Assembly: GCF_000230555.1 (NCBI RefSeq)
Contig: NC_016078.1
Location: forward strand, 2,046,001 to 2,110,000
Reading direction: 5' to 3'
Source of the DNA: Pelagibacterium halotolerans B2
Lineage (GTDB): Bacteria; Pseudomonadota; Alphaproteobacteria; Rhizobiales; Devosiaceae
DNA: 64,000 nucleotides
The notes below the pieces were generated by a model that was not told where the DNA came from, did not search any database, and saw only the letters and a program-made list of their open reading frames with translations. This document shows positions 7,151-16,932 of this stretch, in pieces (position 1 is the stretch's first letter; the number at the start of each line of letters is the position of its first letter). The translations under genes and the position numbers were made by a program.

Positions 7151-10100
7151 TCGGATTTGCCGCGCCCCTTTTTGCGATCCTGGCTCTCGCCGCGGGCTTT
7201 GTGTGGTTCCTGCACAGCCGCCGGGAATATCGACAGGTCGTGCCCAGCCTCACGCTCTGGCGGCAGTTGCAGACCCATGGGGGCCTGAAGCCCAAGGCGC
7301 GGCTGATCCCGCCGATCACGGTTCCGCTCCTCCTCCAGCTTCTGGCCGTTGCGCTTTTCACATTCGCCCTGACCCAGCCGTTCTGGGGCAATCGCGCCGT
7401 GCCCGACCATATGATCGTTGTGATCGACACCGGCGCTGGCATGCGCAACGGCACGGACGGAGAGACGGCGTTTGAAACAGCAAGGGCCGAGGTCCTTGCA
7501 GGACTTGGCAATTCCCAGCCATCGCCCGAAAAACTGTCGCTCATCGCGGCCGGGCCAAGACCCGGCTATGTCGCCGCCCGCTGGGCCTGGACCAGCGATG
7601 CGCTTGGCAGGGCCCTCGATGAGGTGTCGCTGACCGATGGCATCAGCGATTGGCATGAAACGGCCCGCCTCATTCCCGGTATTGCCCGGACCGACGAGGC
7701 CACGGAAGTTCTTTTCGTTTCACATCAATCCGCGCCCCAACACTTTGTCGATGCAATCGGCGACATTGCTCTCTCCGAGCACATCGTCGCAGCCGGCAGC
7801 GGCAATAGCGGCATCAGCGGAACACTGACCCTGAAGGACGCGGCAGCCAACATTTGGACGCTGGGTGGAGAGGCAGTGCTGAGTGGGGACCGCGAAAGCC
7901 TTTCCCTCACCGTGCAATATTCCGCCGAAAGCGGCAGGACGCCGCTCGACTGGGCGACCATCGCCCTCGACCGATCCGACGCGGAAAACGGGATAATCGC
8001 ATTCTCACAGGATATCGAACTGCCCGGTCCGGGCATTGTGACGGCGTTTGTTCCGGCGGACGCCAACCCGCGCGACAATCGGCTGCGTTTCATTGCCGAC
8101 CCCGAGAACGAAACGCTCGATATTCTCTATGTCGGCGATGGCGAGCAGCCCCTGCTTCGGGCACTCAACGCGGTGCCGGGAGTGCGGATATTCCAGGATT
8201 CTGCCCTGGGGGAACCGGCGGATGCGTTCGGGCTCGTCATTGTCGAAGGCGATCAGGCAACGACCGCACCGGCCACAAATTCGATCATAATCGAAACCGG
8301 CGGGGCGCCACTGGCCGATGCCGATCCCGACGACTGGACAACGGATCACCCGCTGGCGCGCGATATCGATTGGTCGTCCATTGAGATAACGGAGGCCCAT
8401 ACCCTCGCCGCCAATCCCGACGCCGCAACTCTGCTTTCCACCGGTGGGTCGCCACTGATTACCGCCGAGGCGACCGAGACTGGACGCCACATCCGCATCG
8501 GCTTCGATCCGCGCCAGTCAAATTGGCCCGAGACGAGCAGCATGCCGATCTTTGTCGCCAATCTCATCGACTGGCTTGGACGCAAACCCGGCGCGACGCC
8601 ACCGGCCAGTTGCACGGTGGGGATGGTATGCCGGATCGATGCCCGTTTGCTGGGCCAGCCCCTCATCAACCTCGAAGCGCCCGGAACCGCTTCAGCGCGG
8701 GTGCCGCAGGGCGATTTTGTACCGCACGAGGTTGGGCTGTTTCGTGTCGGGCAGGGTGCGCTGACCCGCCTGTTGGCGGTCAATTCCGCTCCCCAGCAGC
8801 AAGCCCTCCCCGGCCCGCAGGGGTCCAATCCCGTGGACTGGCCACAAAGCTGGGCCCTCTGGCTGCTCGCAGCGGGCCTGTTCGTTGTGTTTGCGGAAGG
8901 TGCCCTTACCGCCCGCAAACAAGGCTGGCTGCCGCGTCTCTCCCTACTCCGGTTGACGACACTGGCTCTGCTCGTCGCCGCAATTGCCAATCTCCCCTGG
9001 CCATGGCCGGTGTCGCAGGCGAACGTCGTGGTCGTGACCGCTCAGCCCGATACGCTGCAGGAAATCGCCGCCGGTGGCCTGGGATCGCCCGAAATCGGGG
9101 GGCTGGCCACCGGTCCGGCGGCCTCCATCATTGCCGATCTGGGCACATCCGGTCCTGCTGCGCCCAATGTTCTGCGCCTTACCCACACGCGCCGTTCACT
9201 CGAACTTGCCGCCGCCATGATCCCGCCCGACCGGGACGGATACCTGGTTCTTGCCGGCGATTCCGCCTCCGATCCGGCGCTCGAACGCGCGTTGGCGGAA
9301 CGGGGGATCATCGTCGATTATCTCGAAACGCCGCCGCTCGAGGAAGGGGAGGTGTTTGTCGGGCGCCTCGATGTGCCCGAGCAGGTCCTTTCGGGAGAGG
9401 CCATCCCGCTGACCGCGCTTGTCCACAGCGCCGATGTGCAGACGGTCAATATGGAGATCGTTTCAAACGGCGACGCCATTGCCAGCCAGGACATCGACCT
9501 CGCAGCCGGGCAGAACAGGGTCGAGGCCGTGCTGCCGGACATCGAAAGCGGCGAAAACCTTGTCGAGTTCCGTCTCGCGGCCACCGACGCCCACCCGCAA
9601 AACGATGCAATCGGCCAGGTGCTCTCGACCGCTCCGGTGCGGCCCGTCGCGATCATCTCCGCCGATCCGGCCCATGGCGAGGCTTTTCGCGGCCTTCTCG
9701 AAGACCAGGGGCTTGAAGCTGTGGTTTTCGAGCCGCGGCGGGCTCCATACTATCTCAAGGACTGGCTGGGATTCGGTGACATCGTCCTTCTCGACACCCC
9801 TGCGCTTTCCCTCACGACTTTGCAGCAATCGCTGATCGAAACGGCGGTCGAGGACTACGGCATGGGATTGTTGATCCTTGGTGGTCCGAACAGCTTCGGT
9901 CCCGGCGGCTATTTCGGCACGCCGCTGGAAGCCCTCTCGCCGCTTTCGAGCCGCGTGCCCCAGGATGCGCCCGAAGTCGTGATGGTTTTCGTTCTCGACC
10001 GCTCGGGTTCGATGCAGCAGCCGGTTGGCGAGGGAAACCGGCTCGACGTCGCCAAAAGCGCTACCATGGCCGCTACCGAACTGCTCAATCCTCAGAGCCG

Positions 10101-11370
10101 GGTCGGTATCATCGCCTTCGACGCCGAAGCGCGGGCCCTGCTGCCGCTCACCCGGCTGACCGACGCACCTGACGCCGTGCAATCCGCGCTTGAAGGGTTC
10201 GATCCAGGCGGCGGGACCGCGATCTATCCGGGGCTCCTTGAAGCGCTGGAAATGCTCGAAGGCATCGATGCGGCAGCCAAACATATAGTGGTGATGACCG
10301 ACGGCCTGAGCCAGCCCGGCGATTTCCCCGGTATTGTCGGCAGGTTGCGCGCCGAAGGCGTGACGGTTTCCGCCGTGGCGATCGGCCAGGGCGCCGATAC
10401 GACGGTTGCCCGCACCATCGCCGATCTCGGTGGCGGTGCGGCGCATGTGACCGCGGATTTCGAGGCCCTTCCCTCGATCCTTTCTCAGGAAGCGATGCTG
10501 CTCGCCTCCCCGGTCAAGGAGGGCCCCACGCAACCAATCTGGCAGGACCGCAGCGCCAATTTTCTCCAGGCGCTCCCTGCACAATTGCCGCCGCTCGCCG
10601 GCTTTGTCGGCACCACCGCCAAGCCCGATGCCGAGTTGGTGGCAACCACGACCGATGACGAAGGCCGCGATATGCCCGTGCTCGCCTTTTGGCGCTACGG
10701 TAACGGCATGGTGATGGCGCTGACCACCGACGCCACGGGCCCTTGGTCGGACGCCTGGCAGCGCCTGCCTCAATACGGCGCGCTGTGGAACGACATCCTG
10801 CTCCAGTTCCAGCCCACCACACCGCGGCCGGGCCTGACACTGACCACGGCAAGCGATGGCGACTATCTCGACCTGCGTGTCAGCGCGCTTGACGAGGATG
10901 GTTTGCCGCTGACGGGCCGCTCGCTGGTGGCAACGATCGAGCCGCCCCAAAATCGAGACGCGGAAACCACGGCACTGACCGAGGTCCGTCCCGGGCTCTA
11001 TGAGGGCCGCCGCGTGCTCGATGCTGTGGGCCGCTACGGCCTCAGCATCGACCAGGGCGAGAACGCCGAACCTATCCAGACGTCCTATTACCATTCCTAC
11101 GATACGCGCTATGATTTCTCGCGCAACGGAGGAGCACAAGCGCTGGCCCGTGCGACAGGAGGAATGGCGATAACACCCGAAGAGATTTCGACGCTGGGTG
11201 CCGGCCTTTCACTTGCATGGCTGCACAATTGGCCGGTATGGGCCCTGATGGCATTCGCCGTCTTTCTCATCGATCTCGGCCTGCGCTATCGCCGCTTTTC
11301 GGCCCGGCGCAAAACCGGACCAGAACCGACCCGACATCAGCCCTCGCGCCAAGGAGCAACAACCTCATGA
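7147..11370 (+). CDS. Giant membrane protein with BatA N-terminus, degenerate vWA and a second vWA domain
   Basis: 1407 aa. Residues 1–80 carry the BatA-type two-helix N-terminus (FAAPLFAILALAAGFVWFLH, then a helix around 60–80). A vWA-like stretch follows whose metal site is lost (VVIDTGAGM instead of DxSxS). Two more membrane helices lie near 560–620. A glutamine-amidotransferase-like segment comes next (LLILGGPNSFGPGGY, near 900), then an intact vWA domain at about 943–1125 with MIDAS DRSGSM and MTDG. A final membrane helix lies near 1360. It looks like a fusion of two proteins that are usually separate. MoxR ATPases act with vWA partners in metalloenzyme or quinoprotein activation (MxaC/MxaL type), and the two next genes encode MoxR and DUF58 partners. 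Confidence 0.8.
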   Translation: MIGFAAPLFAILALAAGFVWFLHSRREYRQVVPSLTLWRQLQTHGGLKPKARLIPPITVPLLLQLLAVALFTFALTQPFWGNRAVPDHMIVVIDTGAGMRNGTDGETAFETARAEVLAGLGNSQPSPEKLSLIAAGPRPGYVAARWAWTSDALGRALDEVSLTDGISDWHETARLIPGIARTDEATEVLFVSHQSAPQHFVDAIGDIALSEHIVAAGSGNSGISGTLTLKDAAANIWTLGGEAVLSGDRESLSLTVQYSAESGRTPLDWATIALDRSDAENGIIAFSQDIELPGPGIVTAFVPADANPRDNRLRFIADPENETLDILYVGDGEQPLLRALNAVPGVRIFQDSALGEPADAFGLVIVEGDQATTAPATNSIIIETGGAPLADADPDDWTTDHPLARDIDWSSIEITEAHTLAANPDAATLLSTGGSPLITAEATETGRHIRIGFDPRQSNWPETSSMPIFVANLIDWLGRKPGATPPASCTVGMVCRIDARLLGQPLINLEAPGTASARVPQGDFVPHEVGLFRVGQGALTRLLAVNSAPQQQALPGPQGSNPVDWPQSWALWLLAAGLFVVFAEGALTARKQGWLPRLSLLRLTTLALLVAAIANLPWPWPVSQANVVVVTAQPDTLQEIAAGGLGSPEIGGLATGPAASIIADLGTSGPAAPNVLRLTHTRRSLELAAAMIPPDRDGYLVLAGDSASDPALERALAERGIIVDYLETPPLEEGEVFVGRLDVPEQVLSGEAIPLTALVHSADVQTVNMEIVSNGDAIASQDIDLAAGQNRVEAVLPDIESGENLVEFRLAATDAHPQNDAIGQVLSTAPVRPVAIISADPAHGEAFRGLLEDQGLEAVVFEPRRAPYYLKDWLGFGDIVLLDTPALSLTTLQQSLIETAVEDYGMGLLILGGPNSFGPGGYFGTPLEALSPLSSRVPQDAPEVVMVFVLDRSGSMQQPVGEGNRLDVAKSATMAATELLNPQSRVGIIAFDAEARALLPLTRLTDAPDAVQSALEGFDPGGGTAIYPGLLEALEMLEGIDAAAKHIVVMTDGLSQPGDFPGIVGRLRAEGVTVSAVAIGQGADTTVARTIADLGGGAAHVTADFEALPSILSQEAMLLASPVKEGPTQPIWQDRSANFLQALPAQLPPLAGFVGTTAKPDAELVATTTDDEGRDMPVLAFWRYGNGMVMALTTDATGPWSDAWQRLPQYGALWNDILLQFQPTTPRPGLTLTTASDGDYLDLRVSALDEDGLPLTGRSLVATIEPPQNRDAETTALTEVRPGLYEGRRVLDAVGRYGLSIDQGENAEPIQTSYYHSYDTRYDFSRNGGAQALARATGGMAITPEEISTLGAGLSLAWLHNWPVWALMAFAVFLIDLGLRYRRFSARRKTGPEPTRHQPSRQGATTS

Positions 11371-12383
11371 CTGCGATCTCGCCACACACACAGGCCGAAG
11401 ACGGCGCCGCCCAACTCGCCGCGCTGCGGCAAGCTCTCGTCAGGACCCGGGCATCGATCGCGACAACGGTGATCGGTCAGCAGAGCGTTGTCGATCTCAT
11501 GCTGATCGCCTTGATGGCCGGTGGGCACGTCTTGCTCGAAGGCCCTCCAGGCGTAGGCAAGACACTTATGGTACGCTCGCTGGCCAGGGCCGCCGGCCTC
11601 ACATTTTCGCGCGTGCAGTTCACGCCGGACCTGATGCCCGCCGACATTACCGGCGCTTCGGTGCTGGTTCCCGGCGCCGATGGGCGCACCCAGCTCGAAT
11701 TCCGCAAGGGCCCGATCTTTGCCCAGTTGCTTCTGGCAGATGAGATAAACCGCGCCACCCCACGCACCCAGTCGGCCCTGCTCGAAGCCATGCAGGAGGG
11801 CACGGTTTCAGCCGGTGGAACCACAATGGACCTGCCCCAGCCCTTTTTCGTACTGGCCACGCAGAACCCCATCGAGATGGAAGGCACCTATACGCTGCCC
11901 GAGGCCCAGATCGACAGGTTTCTGTTCCGCATCGACGTGCCCTACCCCGACCAGGACGTGTTGACGGGCATTCTGACCGCGACGACCGGCACCGAAAAGG
12001 ACAAGCTGACACAGGCGATGACGGCATCCGATATCATCGCGCTTCAGGGCCATGTCCGCTCGGTTCCCATCGCCACCGCCATCCAGCAGGCCGTTGCCCG
12101 GTTCTGTCTGGCAACGCAGCCGGGTGGCGAAACGGCAGACAAGGACGTTTCGCGCTATGTCCGGTTCGGGGTCAGCCCGCGCGGCGCGCAGTCGCTTGTG
12201 ATTTCAGCCAAGGCGCATGCCTTCATGGCCGACCGCAACCATGTGTCGGTCGCCGATTTGCGGGCCGTGCTGCTGCCGGTGATGCGCCATCGCGTGCAGG
12301 TCAATTTCGAAGGCCGGGCCGCCAATATCGATATCGACAAATTGCTGCTGCGCCTGTTCGACCAGACAATGGGCAAGCTCTGA
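11367..12383 (+). CDS. MoxR-family AAA+ ATPase
   Basis: 338 aa from the ATG at 11367, which overlaps the previous stop (ATGA) and has AAGGAG upstream. Walker A is GPPGVGKT, Walker B is LLADEINRA, followed by TQSALLEAMQEGTVSAGG and sensor 1 FVLATQNPIEMEGTYTLPEAQ. The C-terminal lid contains SPRGAQSL. MoxR/RavA ATPases are chaperone-like factors working with vWA proteins. MxaR in methylotrophs is needed to produce active methanol dehydrogenase with its metal. Here it is placed to help mature the PQQ dehydrogenase encoded upstream. The substrate is inferred from gene order. Confidence 0.9.
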   Translation: MTAISPHTQAEDGAAQLAALRQALVRTRASIATTVIGQQSVVDLMLIALMAGGHVLLEGPPGVGKTLMVRSLARAAGLTFSRVQFTPDLMPADITGASVLVPGADGRTQLEFRKGPIFAQLLLADEINRATPRTQSALLEAMQEGTVSAGGTTMDLPQPFFVLATQNPIEMEGTYTLPEAQIDRFLFRIDVPYPDQDVLTGILTATTGTEKDKLTQAMTASDIIALQGHVRSVPIATAIQQAVARFCLATQPGGETADKDVSRYVRFGVSPRGAQSLVISAKAHAFMADRNHVSVADLRAVLLPVMRHRVQVNFEGRAANIDIDKLLLRLFDQTMGKL

Positions 12384-13258
12384 TGCGCCCACCGTCCGCC
12401 CTTCTCGAACGCTTAACGACCAGCCGCTTGCTGCCGGCATTTGCGCAGCCATCTGTCGGCACCGGCGAGCGCCGTTCGCGCCGGAAGGGGCCGGGCATGG
12501 AATTTATCGACCACCGCCCCTACCAGACGGGCGATGACACGCGCCATCTCGACCCGCACCTCTACGCACGGACAGGCGAATTCGTTGTGCGCGAATATTC
12601 GCTCAACCAGCAATTGCCGGTGACCATCGTCCTCGATCTTTCCGGATCGATGGCGGCGGGAAAGGGGGAAAAGCGCGAGCGCGCCAAGCTCGTTGCTCAA
12701 TTGTTGGGTTTTGCCGCTCTGGCCGGCGGGGATCGTGTTCAAGTTGTCGTACCGGGCGACAAGGGCAACAAATTCTCTCCCCGATGGCACGGTGCGGCAC
12801 GGGCCGATTTGATGTTTGACTGGATTGCCAAAGAGCAGGATGCTGGTCGAAGCGATTTTCAGGATGCGTTGCGGACGCTGCGCCGAAACCTGCCGTCCCA
12901 TGGCCTCGTGATAGCTATCAGCGATTGGTGGGACGGCGACATCAGCCCTGTCCTCGACATCCTGTTTTCCGCCGGGCATGAAGTCCTGGCCGTGCAGATC
13001 CTGACACCACAGGAAATCGACCCGGCGGGCATCGAAACCGGCATCGTGACCATCGAGGATGCGGAAACCGGTGAGGAACTGGAACTGGCCATCGACGCGG
13101 GCCTGCTCAGCCGCTATCGCAAGCTGTTTGCCGCGCGGCAGGAGGAATTGCGCGGGCTTTTCAATTCGAAGCACTGGCATTTCGTGACGGTTTCAACCGA
13201 CGATGATATCAGCCAGCTATTCACCCGTACGCTACGGGCACAGGGAGTTCTTTCATGA
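12383..13258 (+). CDS. DUF58 / vWA-like protein (MxaS-like)
   Basis: 291 aa. The start overlaps the MoxR stop (TGATG). The DUF58 core is visible at GPGMEFIDHRPYQTGDDTRHLD, followed by a vWA-like metal site (VTIVLDLSGSMAAGKGEKRE) and LVIAISDWWDGD. DUF58 proteins nearly always accompany MoxR ATPases; MxaS is the counterpart in methanol dehydrogenase clusters. The protein appears cytoplasmic, with no signal peptide or membrane helix. It probably links the ATPase to the large membrane vWA protein. Its stop overlaps the next gene by 4 nt. Confidence 0.85.
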   Translation: MRPPSALLERLTTSRLLPAFAQPSVGTGERRSRRKGPGMEFIDHRPYQTGDDTRHLDPHLYARTGEFVVREYSLNQQLPVTIVLDLSGSMAAGKGEKRERAKLVAQLLGFAALAGGDRVQVVVPGDKGNKFSPRWHGAARADLMFDWIAKEQDAGRSDFQDALRTLRRNLPSHGLVIAISDWWDGDISPVLDILFSAGHEVLAVQILTPQEIDPAGIETGIVTIEDAETGEELELAIDAGLLSRYRKLFAARQEELRGLFNSKHWHFVTVSTDDDISQLFTRTLRAQGVLS

Positions 13259-14223
13259 GCGATGATGCCGCCGGCGCCCCCGCAATCCTGGTCGAAGGTG
13301 TGTCCAAACGCTTCGGCCGTGTGCTGGCGCTCGACGACGTGTCGCTGTCGGTGCCGCAGGGGGAGACATTTGCCCTGCTCGGTCCCAACGGTGCCGGCAA
13401 GACCAGCCTGATCGATATCCTGTGCACCATAAGCAAGCCCGATGGCGGGCGGGCCGAAATCGCCGGTATCGACGTCGTGAAACACCCGCTGCGGGCGCGG
13501 CGCCAACTCGGCGTGGTCTTTCAGGAGGCAACGCTCGATACGCGACTTTCCGTTTTCGAGAATCTCGATTTTCACGGCATGGTCTATCAGATGAGCCGGG
13601 CCGACCGGCGCAGGCGCATCGAGGAAATGCTTGCCCTTGTCGAGCTTTCCGACTGGCGCGATGCAGTGGTGCGCACGCTCTCGGCCGGCATGCGGCGGCG
13701 GCTGGAAATCGCACGCGGGCTGATGCACGAGCCAAAAATCCTGTTTCTCGACGAGCCGACCGTGGGGCTCGACGCCCAGTCGCGGGCCAAGATCTGGTCT
13801 TATCTTGAACAGCTCCGGGCCAGCCAGAACCTGACCATCATCGTGACCACTCACTATATCGAGGAGGTCGATACCTGTGACACGATCTGCATCATCGATC
13901 ACGGCAAGATCCTGGCACGCGGCACACCCGAAGCGCTCAAGGCCGCCCACGGCACCAGCCTGTTCCGCGTGACCCCCCGCACGCCTCAGGCCCATGCGGC
14001 CCTCATCGAGCGCTACCCCGGAACGGTGGAAGGCGCCGAGGGGCAATTGCTCATAAAGGCAGAAAATGCCGGCAGCGCCGATGCCCTGCTCGCCGAGTTC
14101 GGAACCCAGTTGCGCCAGGTCTCTGTCGATCAACCGAGCCTTGAGAGCGTATTCTTGTCCCTCACCGGCCGAGATCTGCGCGAAGCGCCGCCTGCCGCAG
14201 GCAAGAAACGGGGGCGTGGATGA
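13255..14223 (+). CDS. ABC transporter ATPase, PQQ-alcohol-dehydrogenase-system (DrrA-like) type
   Basis: 322 aa with an ATGA overlap upstream. Walker A is GPNGAGKTS, the Q-loop is VFQE, the signature is LSAGMRRRLEIARG, Walker B is ILFLDEPTVGLD, and the switch His lies in TTHYIEEVDTCDTICI. The C-terminal extension of about 90 residues (TPRTPQAHAALIERYPGTV…) is typical of DrrA-type exporter ATPases. Its matching ABC-2 permease is encoded three genes later at 16933. ATPases of this type travel with PQQ alcohol dehydrogenases (the Ped cluster of Pseudomonas is the known example). The cargo is unknown. Confidence 0.85.
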   Translation: MSDDAAGAPAILVEGVSKRFGRVLALDDVSLSVPQGETFALLGPNGAGKTSLIDILCTISKPDGGRAEIAGIDVVKHPLRARRQLGVVFQEATLDTRLSVFENLDFHGMVYQMSRADRRRRIEEMLALVELSDWRDAVVRTLSAGMRRRLEIARGLMHEPKILFLDEPTVGLDAQSRAKIWSYLEQLRASQNLTIIVTTHYIEEVDTCDTICIIDHGKILARGTPEALKAAHGTSLFRVTPRTPQAHAALIERYPGTVEGAEGQLLIKAENAGSADALLAEFGTQLRQVSVDQPSLESVFLSLTGRDLREAPPAAGKKRGRG

Positions 14224-15014
14224 GCCAGCCCGCACCAAAAGCAATGGCCGTACAGCACGGCGAAGATCCCGGCCCGTGGCTGGTGGCGGCAACCCGCATC
14301 GGGTTTCTCGCGCTTTTGATCGTCCTCTGGTGGATCGCCTCGGTCAACGTGGCGCGCAACATAATCCCCTCGCCCTGGGCGACGCTACTGGCCGCTGGCG
14401 GCCTGTTGCAGGAAGGAAGGCTGCAAACGGCCTTTATCGATTCCGTTTCGATCTATCTTTCCGGCTATGGCCTGGCCATTCTCTGTGCCATCCCGCTCGG
14501 GGTTGCCATGGGTGCCTTCAACCTGTTTGGCCGCACGCTGGAAATCTATGTCTATGCGCTCTCGGCCACCCCTCGCGTCGCCTTCATCCCGCTCATCATC
14601 GTGCTGCTGGGTTTGGGCAGCGAGGCCAAGGTGTTCATTGTGTTTCTGGGCGCCGTAATGCCCATTCTCATCAACACCTACGCCGGCGTGCGCCAGTCCG
14701 ATCCCGAGCTGATCGAAATGGCGCGTTCGGTCGGCGCGGGGCGCTTTCGAATCTTCACCCGAATCGTCCTGCCCGGCGCAGTGCCTTATGTCATAGTCGG
14801 CCTGCGTCTTGGCGCTACGATCGGACTTATCAACACCGTCGTTGCCGAGCTCTATACGGCCGTCCGCGGCCTGGGCGGCCTTCTGGCCGTCTATGGCAAC
14901 ACATTCAGGATGGCGGAATATTTCGTCATCGTCCTTTCGCTGGCAGTCATCGGAGTCATCGTGACCGAGGGGCTGCGTTTTGTCGAACTGCGCCTTGCCA
15001 AATGGCGGCGCTGA
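14220..15014 (+). CDS. NitT/TauT-type ABC transporter permease
   Basis: 264 aa with about six membrane segments, and an ATGA overlap with the upstream ATPase gene. The BPD_transp_1 EAA-like loop appears as LIEMARSVGAGRFRIFTRIVLPGAVPYVIVGLRLGATIG. The N-terminal NVARNIIPSPWATLLA is typical of SsuC/TauC/ThiX permeases. Together with the binding protein at 15035 and the ATPase at 16099 it makes a complete importer of the sulfonate/taurine/nitrate/pyrimidine-precursor class. The substrate cannot be read from the sequence. Confidence 0.85.
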   Translation: MSQPAPKAMAVQHGEDPGPWLVAATRIGFLALLIVLWWIASVNVARNIIPSPWATLLAAGGLLQEGRLQTAFIDSVSIYLSGYGLAILCAIPLGVAMGAFNLFGRTLEIYVYALSATPRVAFIPLIIVLLGLGSEAKVFIVFLGAVMPILINTYAGVRQSDPELIEMARSVGAGRFRIFTRIVLPGAVPYVIVGLRLGATIGLINTVVAELYTAVRGLGGLLAVYGNTFRMAEYFVIVLSLAVIGVIVTEGLRFVELRLAKWRR

Positions 15015-15034
15015 AACCCAAAGGGAGAGAGTAA

Positions 15035-16069
15035 ATGACCACGAAATCAATGATGCTGGCTCTGGCCGGATCGGTCGCGAGCCTGGCCCTGATGACAGGC
15101 GCCGGACTGGCGCAATCGAGCGAGCCGTTCCGCCTGATCCTCACCCATCTCGAGCCGCCCCTGGTGCCGAACTCGGTAATGGATCTGGCCGCCGAGCTGG
15201 GCTATTTCGAAGCTGAAGGCGTCGATGTCGAACTCGTTCGCGTCCAGCAGACACCCTCCGCCATCGCCGCGCTGCAGTCGGGCGAAGGGGAAATGGCCAA
15301 TATCGGTGTCGATGCGCTCTTGCAGGTGATCCACAATGGCGCCACCGATTTCCGCGCCGTGACCTCGCCCAACAAATCCTTGCCGTTCCTCATCGCCTCC
15401 AAGGACGATATCGCAACGCCCGCCGATCTGGCAGGCCGCAGCTTTGGCGTTGGACGGGTGGGAAGCCTCGACCACTCGCTTTCGACATTGGTGCTGTCGA
15501 GCCAGGGCGTTTCCATAGATGATTCCGAGATTGTCTCGCTCGGCCAGCCCGATATCCGTGCACAGGCGCTCCTTGCCGGACAGGTTGACGCAACCACGAT
15601 GTCCATCGGCGTGTGGAGCGAATTGCCCGATACCCAAGGGCTGCATGTGCTGATCGACCAGGACACCTATTATGAGGGCGCTCCGGTGGTCAACAAGGTC
15701 AACGCCGTCTCGGGCGACGTTCTGGCCGAACGGCCCGAGGACGTCGAAGCGGTGATCCGGGCGCTGACCAAGCTGTCGCGCGACTTTGCCAAAAACCCCC
15801 AGATGTGGGTCGACGCAATGATCGAAGTGCGCCCCGACGTCAGCCCCGAAGTGCTCGAAATGCTGGCGGAATCCTTTGCCGGAAGCTGGAGCGTCAACGG
15901 GGGCATGAGCGTCCAGGAGTTGGGCTTTACCAGCGACTGGCTCTATGAAACCGAAGACTTCGCCAACTTCGAGCAGCTCGCGCTCGAAGACTGGGTCGAT
16001 TTCGGGCCGGTCGATGCCGTTCTTGCCGAACTGGGCACTGACGAAACCATGGACCCCGCCGATAGATGA
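15035..16069 (+). CDS. NitT/TauT-type periplasmic binding protein (SsuA/NMT1 family)
   Basis: 344 aa. A signal peptide (MLALAGSVASLALMTGAGLAQ) ends near residue 28. The mature domain begins RLILTHLEPPLVPNSVMDLAAELGYFEAEGVDVELVRV, the SsuA/NMT1 pattern; QQTPSAIAALQSGEGEMANIG and TPADLAGRSFGVGRVGSLDHSL follow. It starts 20 nt after the permease gene with a strong GGGAGAGAG ribosome site, the only clear spacer in this part of the run and suited to higher expression of a binding protein. The substrate is unknown. Confidence 0.85.
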   Translation: MTTKSMMLALAGSVASLALMTGAGLAQSSEPFRLILTHLEPPLVPNSVMDLAAELGYFEAEGVDVELVRVQQTPSAIAALQSGEGEMANIGVDALLQVIHNGATDFRAVTSPNKSLPFLIASKDDIATPADLAGRSFGVGRVGSLDHSLSTLVLSSQGVSIDDSEIVSLGQPDIRAQALLAGQVDATTMSIGVWSELPDTQGLHVLIDQDTYYEGAPVVNKVNAVSGDVLAERPEDVEAVIRALTKLSRDFAKNPQMWVDAMIEVRPDVSPEVLEMLAESFAGSWSVNGGMSVQELGFTSDWLYETEDFANFEQLALEDWVDFGPVDAVLAELGTDETMDPADR

Positions 16070-16098
16070 GTGTCGTCCGTTTCCCGGGAGGTAACCGC

Positions 16099-16923
16099 GT
16101 GGCAACCGAGCCGCAGGGCCAAAAAACCCTGCTTACGTTCTCCGATGTCGAGAAGCGCTTCGTGCAGCCGGACGGCACCGTCAACACGGCCATTGATGGC
16201 GTTTCCCTAAATGTCGCCGAACGCGAATTCGTTGCCCTTATAGGTCCCTCGGGATGTGGCAAGACGACAGTTCTGCGGCTGGCCAACGGCCTGATCGCTC
16301 CCGACGCGGGGGCGATCGGGATTGATGGTCAGCCACCCCGGCCCGGGCCCGATATGGGGTTCGTCTTTCAGGCCTTTCGCCTGATTCCCTGGGCCAGCGC
16401 GCAGGCCAATATCGAATTTGCGCTCGAAAGCCTCGAGATTTCCAAAGCCGAGCGCGCCGAGCGCGCCCGGCACTATCTCGACCTCGTCGGCCTTTCACGG
16501 TCGGCCAAAGCCTACCCCGCTCAACTTTCGGGTGGCATGAAGCAGCGCGTGGCCCTGGCCCGCGCGCTGGCGGGAGAACCGCGCGTGCTTTTGATGGACG
16601 AGCCGTTTGCGAGCCTCGATGCGCAGACGCGCGAATTGATGCAGGGCGAGTTGCTTGCCATCTGGCGGCGGTTGACCCCAACCGTGATGTTTGTCACCCA
16701 CAGCGTCGATGAAGCCCTGGTGCTGGCCGATACGATCGTGGTGATGGGCGCGGGCAAAGTGCTCGAAACCATCAAGATCGATCTGCCGCGTCCCCGGCTT
16801 ACCGTCGAGATGCGTGCCGATCCGCGGTTCCTCGAATTGCGGTCTTATCTCTGGAACCGCATCCGCGACCTCGTTCTCACCGACCCGGCCTCCGAATTCT
16901 TCGGCCGCAATCTCAATGAATAG
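16099..16923 (+). CDS. NitT/TauT-type ABC transporter ATPase
   Basis: 274 aa from a GTG at 16099, chosen because GGGAGGT lies 7 nt upstream. An ATG at 16066 overlapping the previous stop would add 11 residues. Walker A is GPSGCGKTT, the signature LSGGMKQRVALARAL, Walker B VLLMDEPFASLD, and the switch region FVTHSVDEALVLAD. This is the SsuB/TauB class and completes the importer with the genes at 14220 and 15035. The importer genes sit between the ATPase and the permease of a different, exporter-type ABC system. Confidence 0.85.
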   Translation: MATEPQGQKTLLTFSDVEKRFVQPDGTVNTAIDGVSLNVAEREFVALIGPSGCGKTTVLRLANGLIAPDAGAIGIDGQPPRPGPDMGFVFQAFRLIPWASAQANIEFALESLEISKAERAERARHYLDLVGLSRSAKAYPAQLSGGMKQRVALARALAGEPRVLLMDEPFASLDAQTRELMQGELLAIWRRLTPTVMFVTHSVDEALVLADTIVVMGAGKVLETIKIDLPRPRLTVEMRADPRFLELRSYLWNRIRDLVLTDPASEFFGRNLNE

Positions 16924-16932
16924 GAGCTCCCG

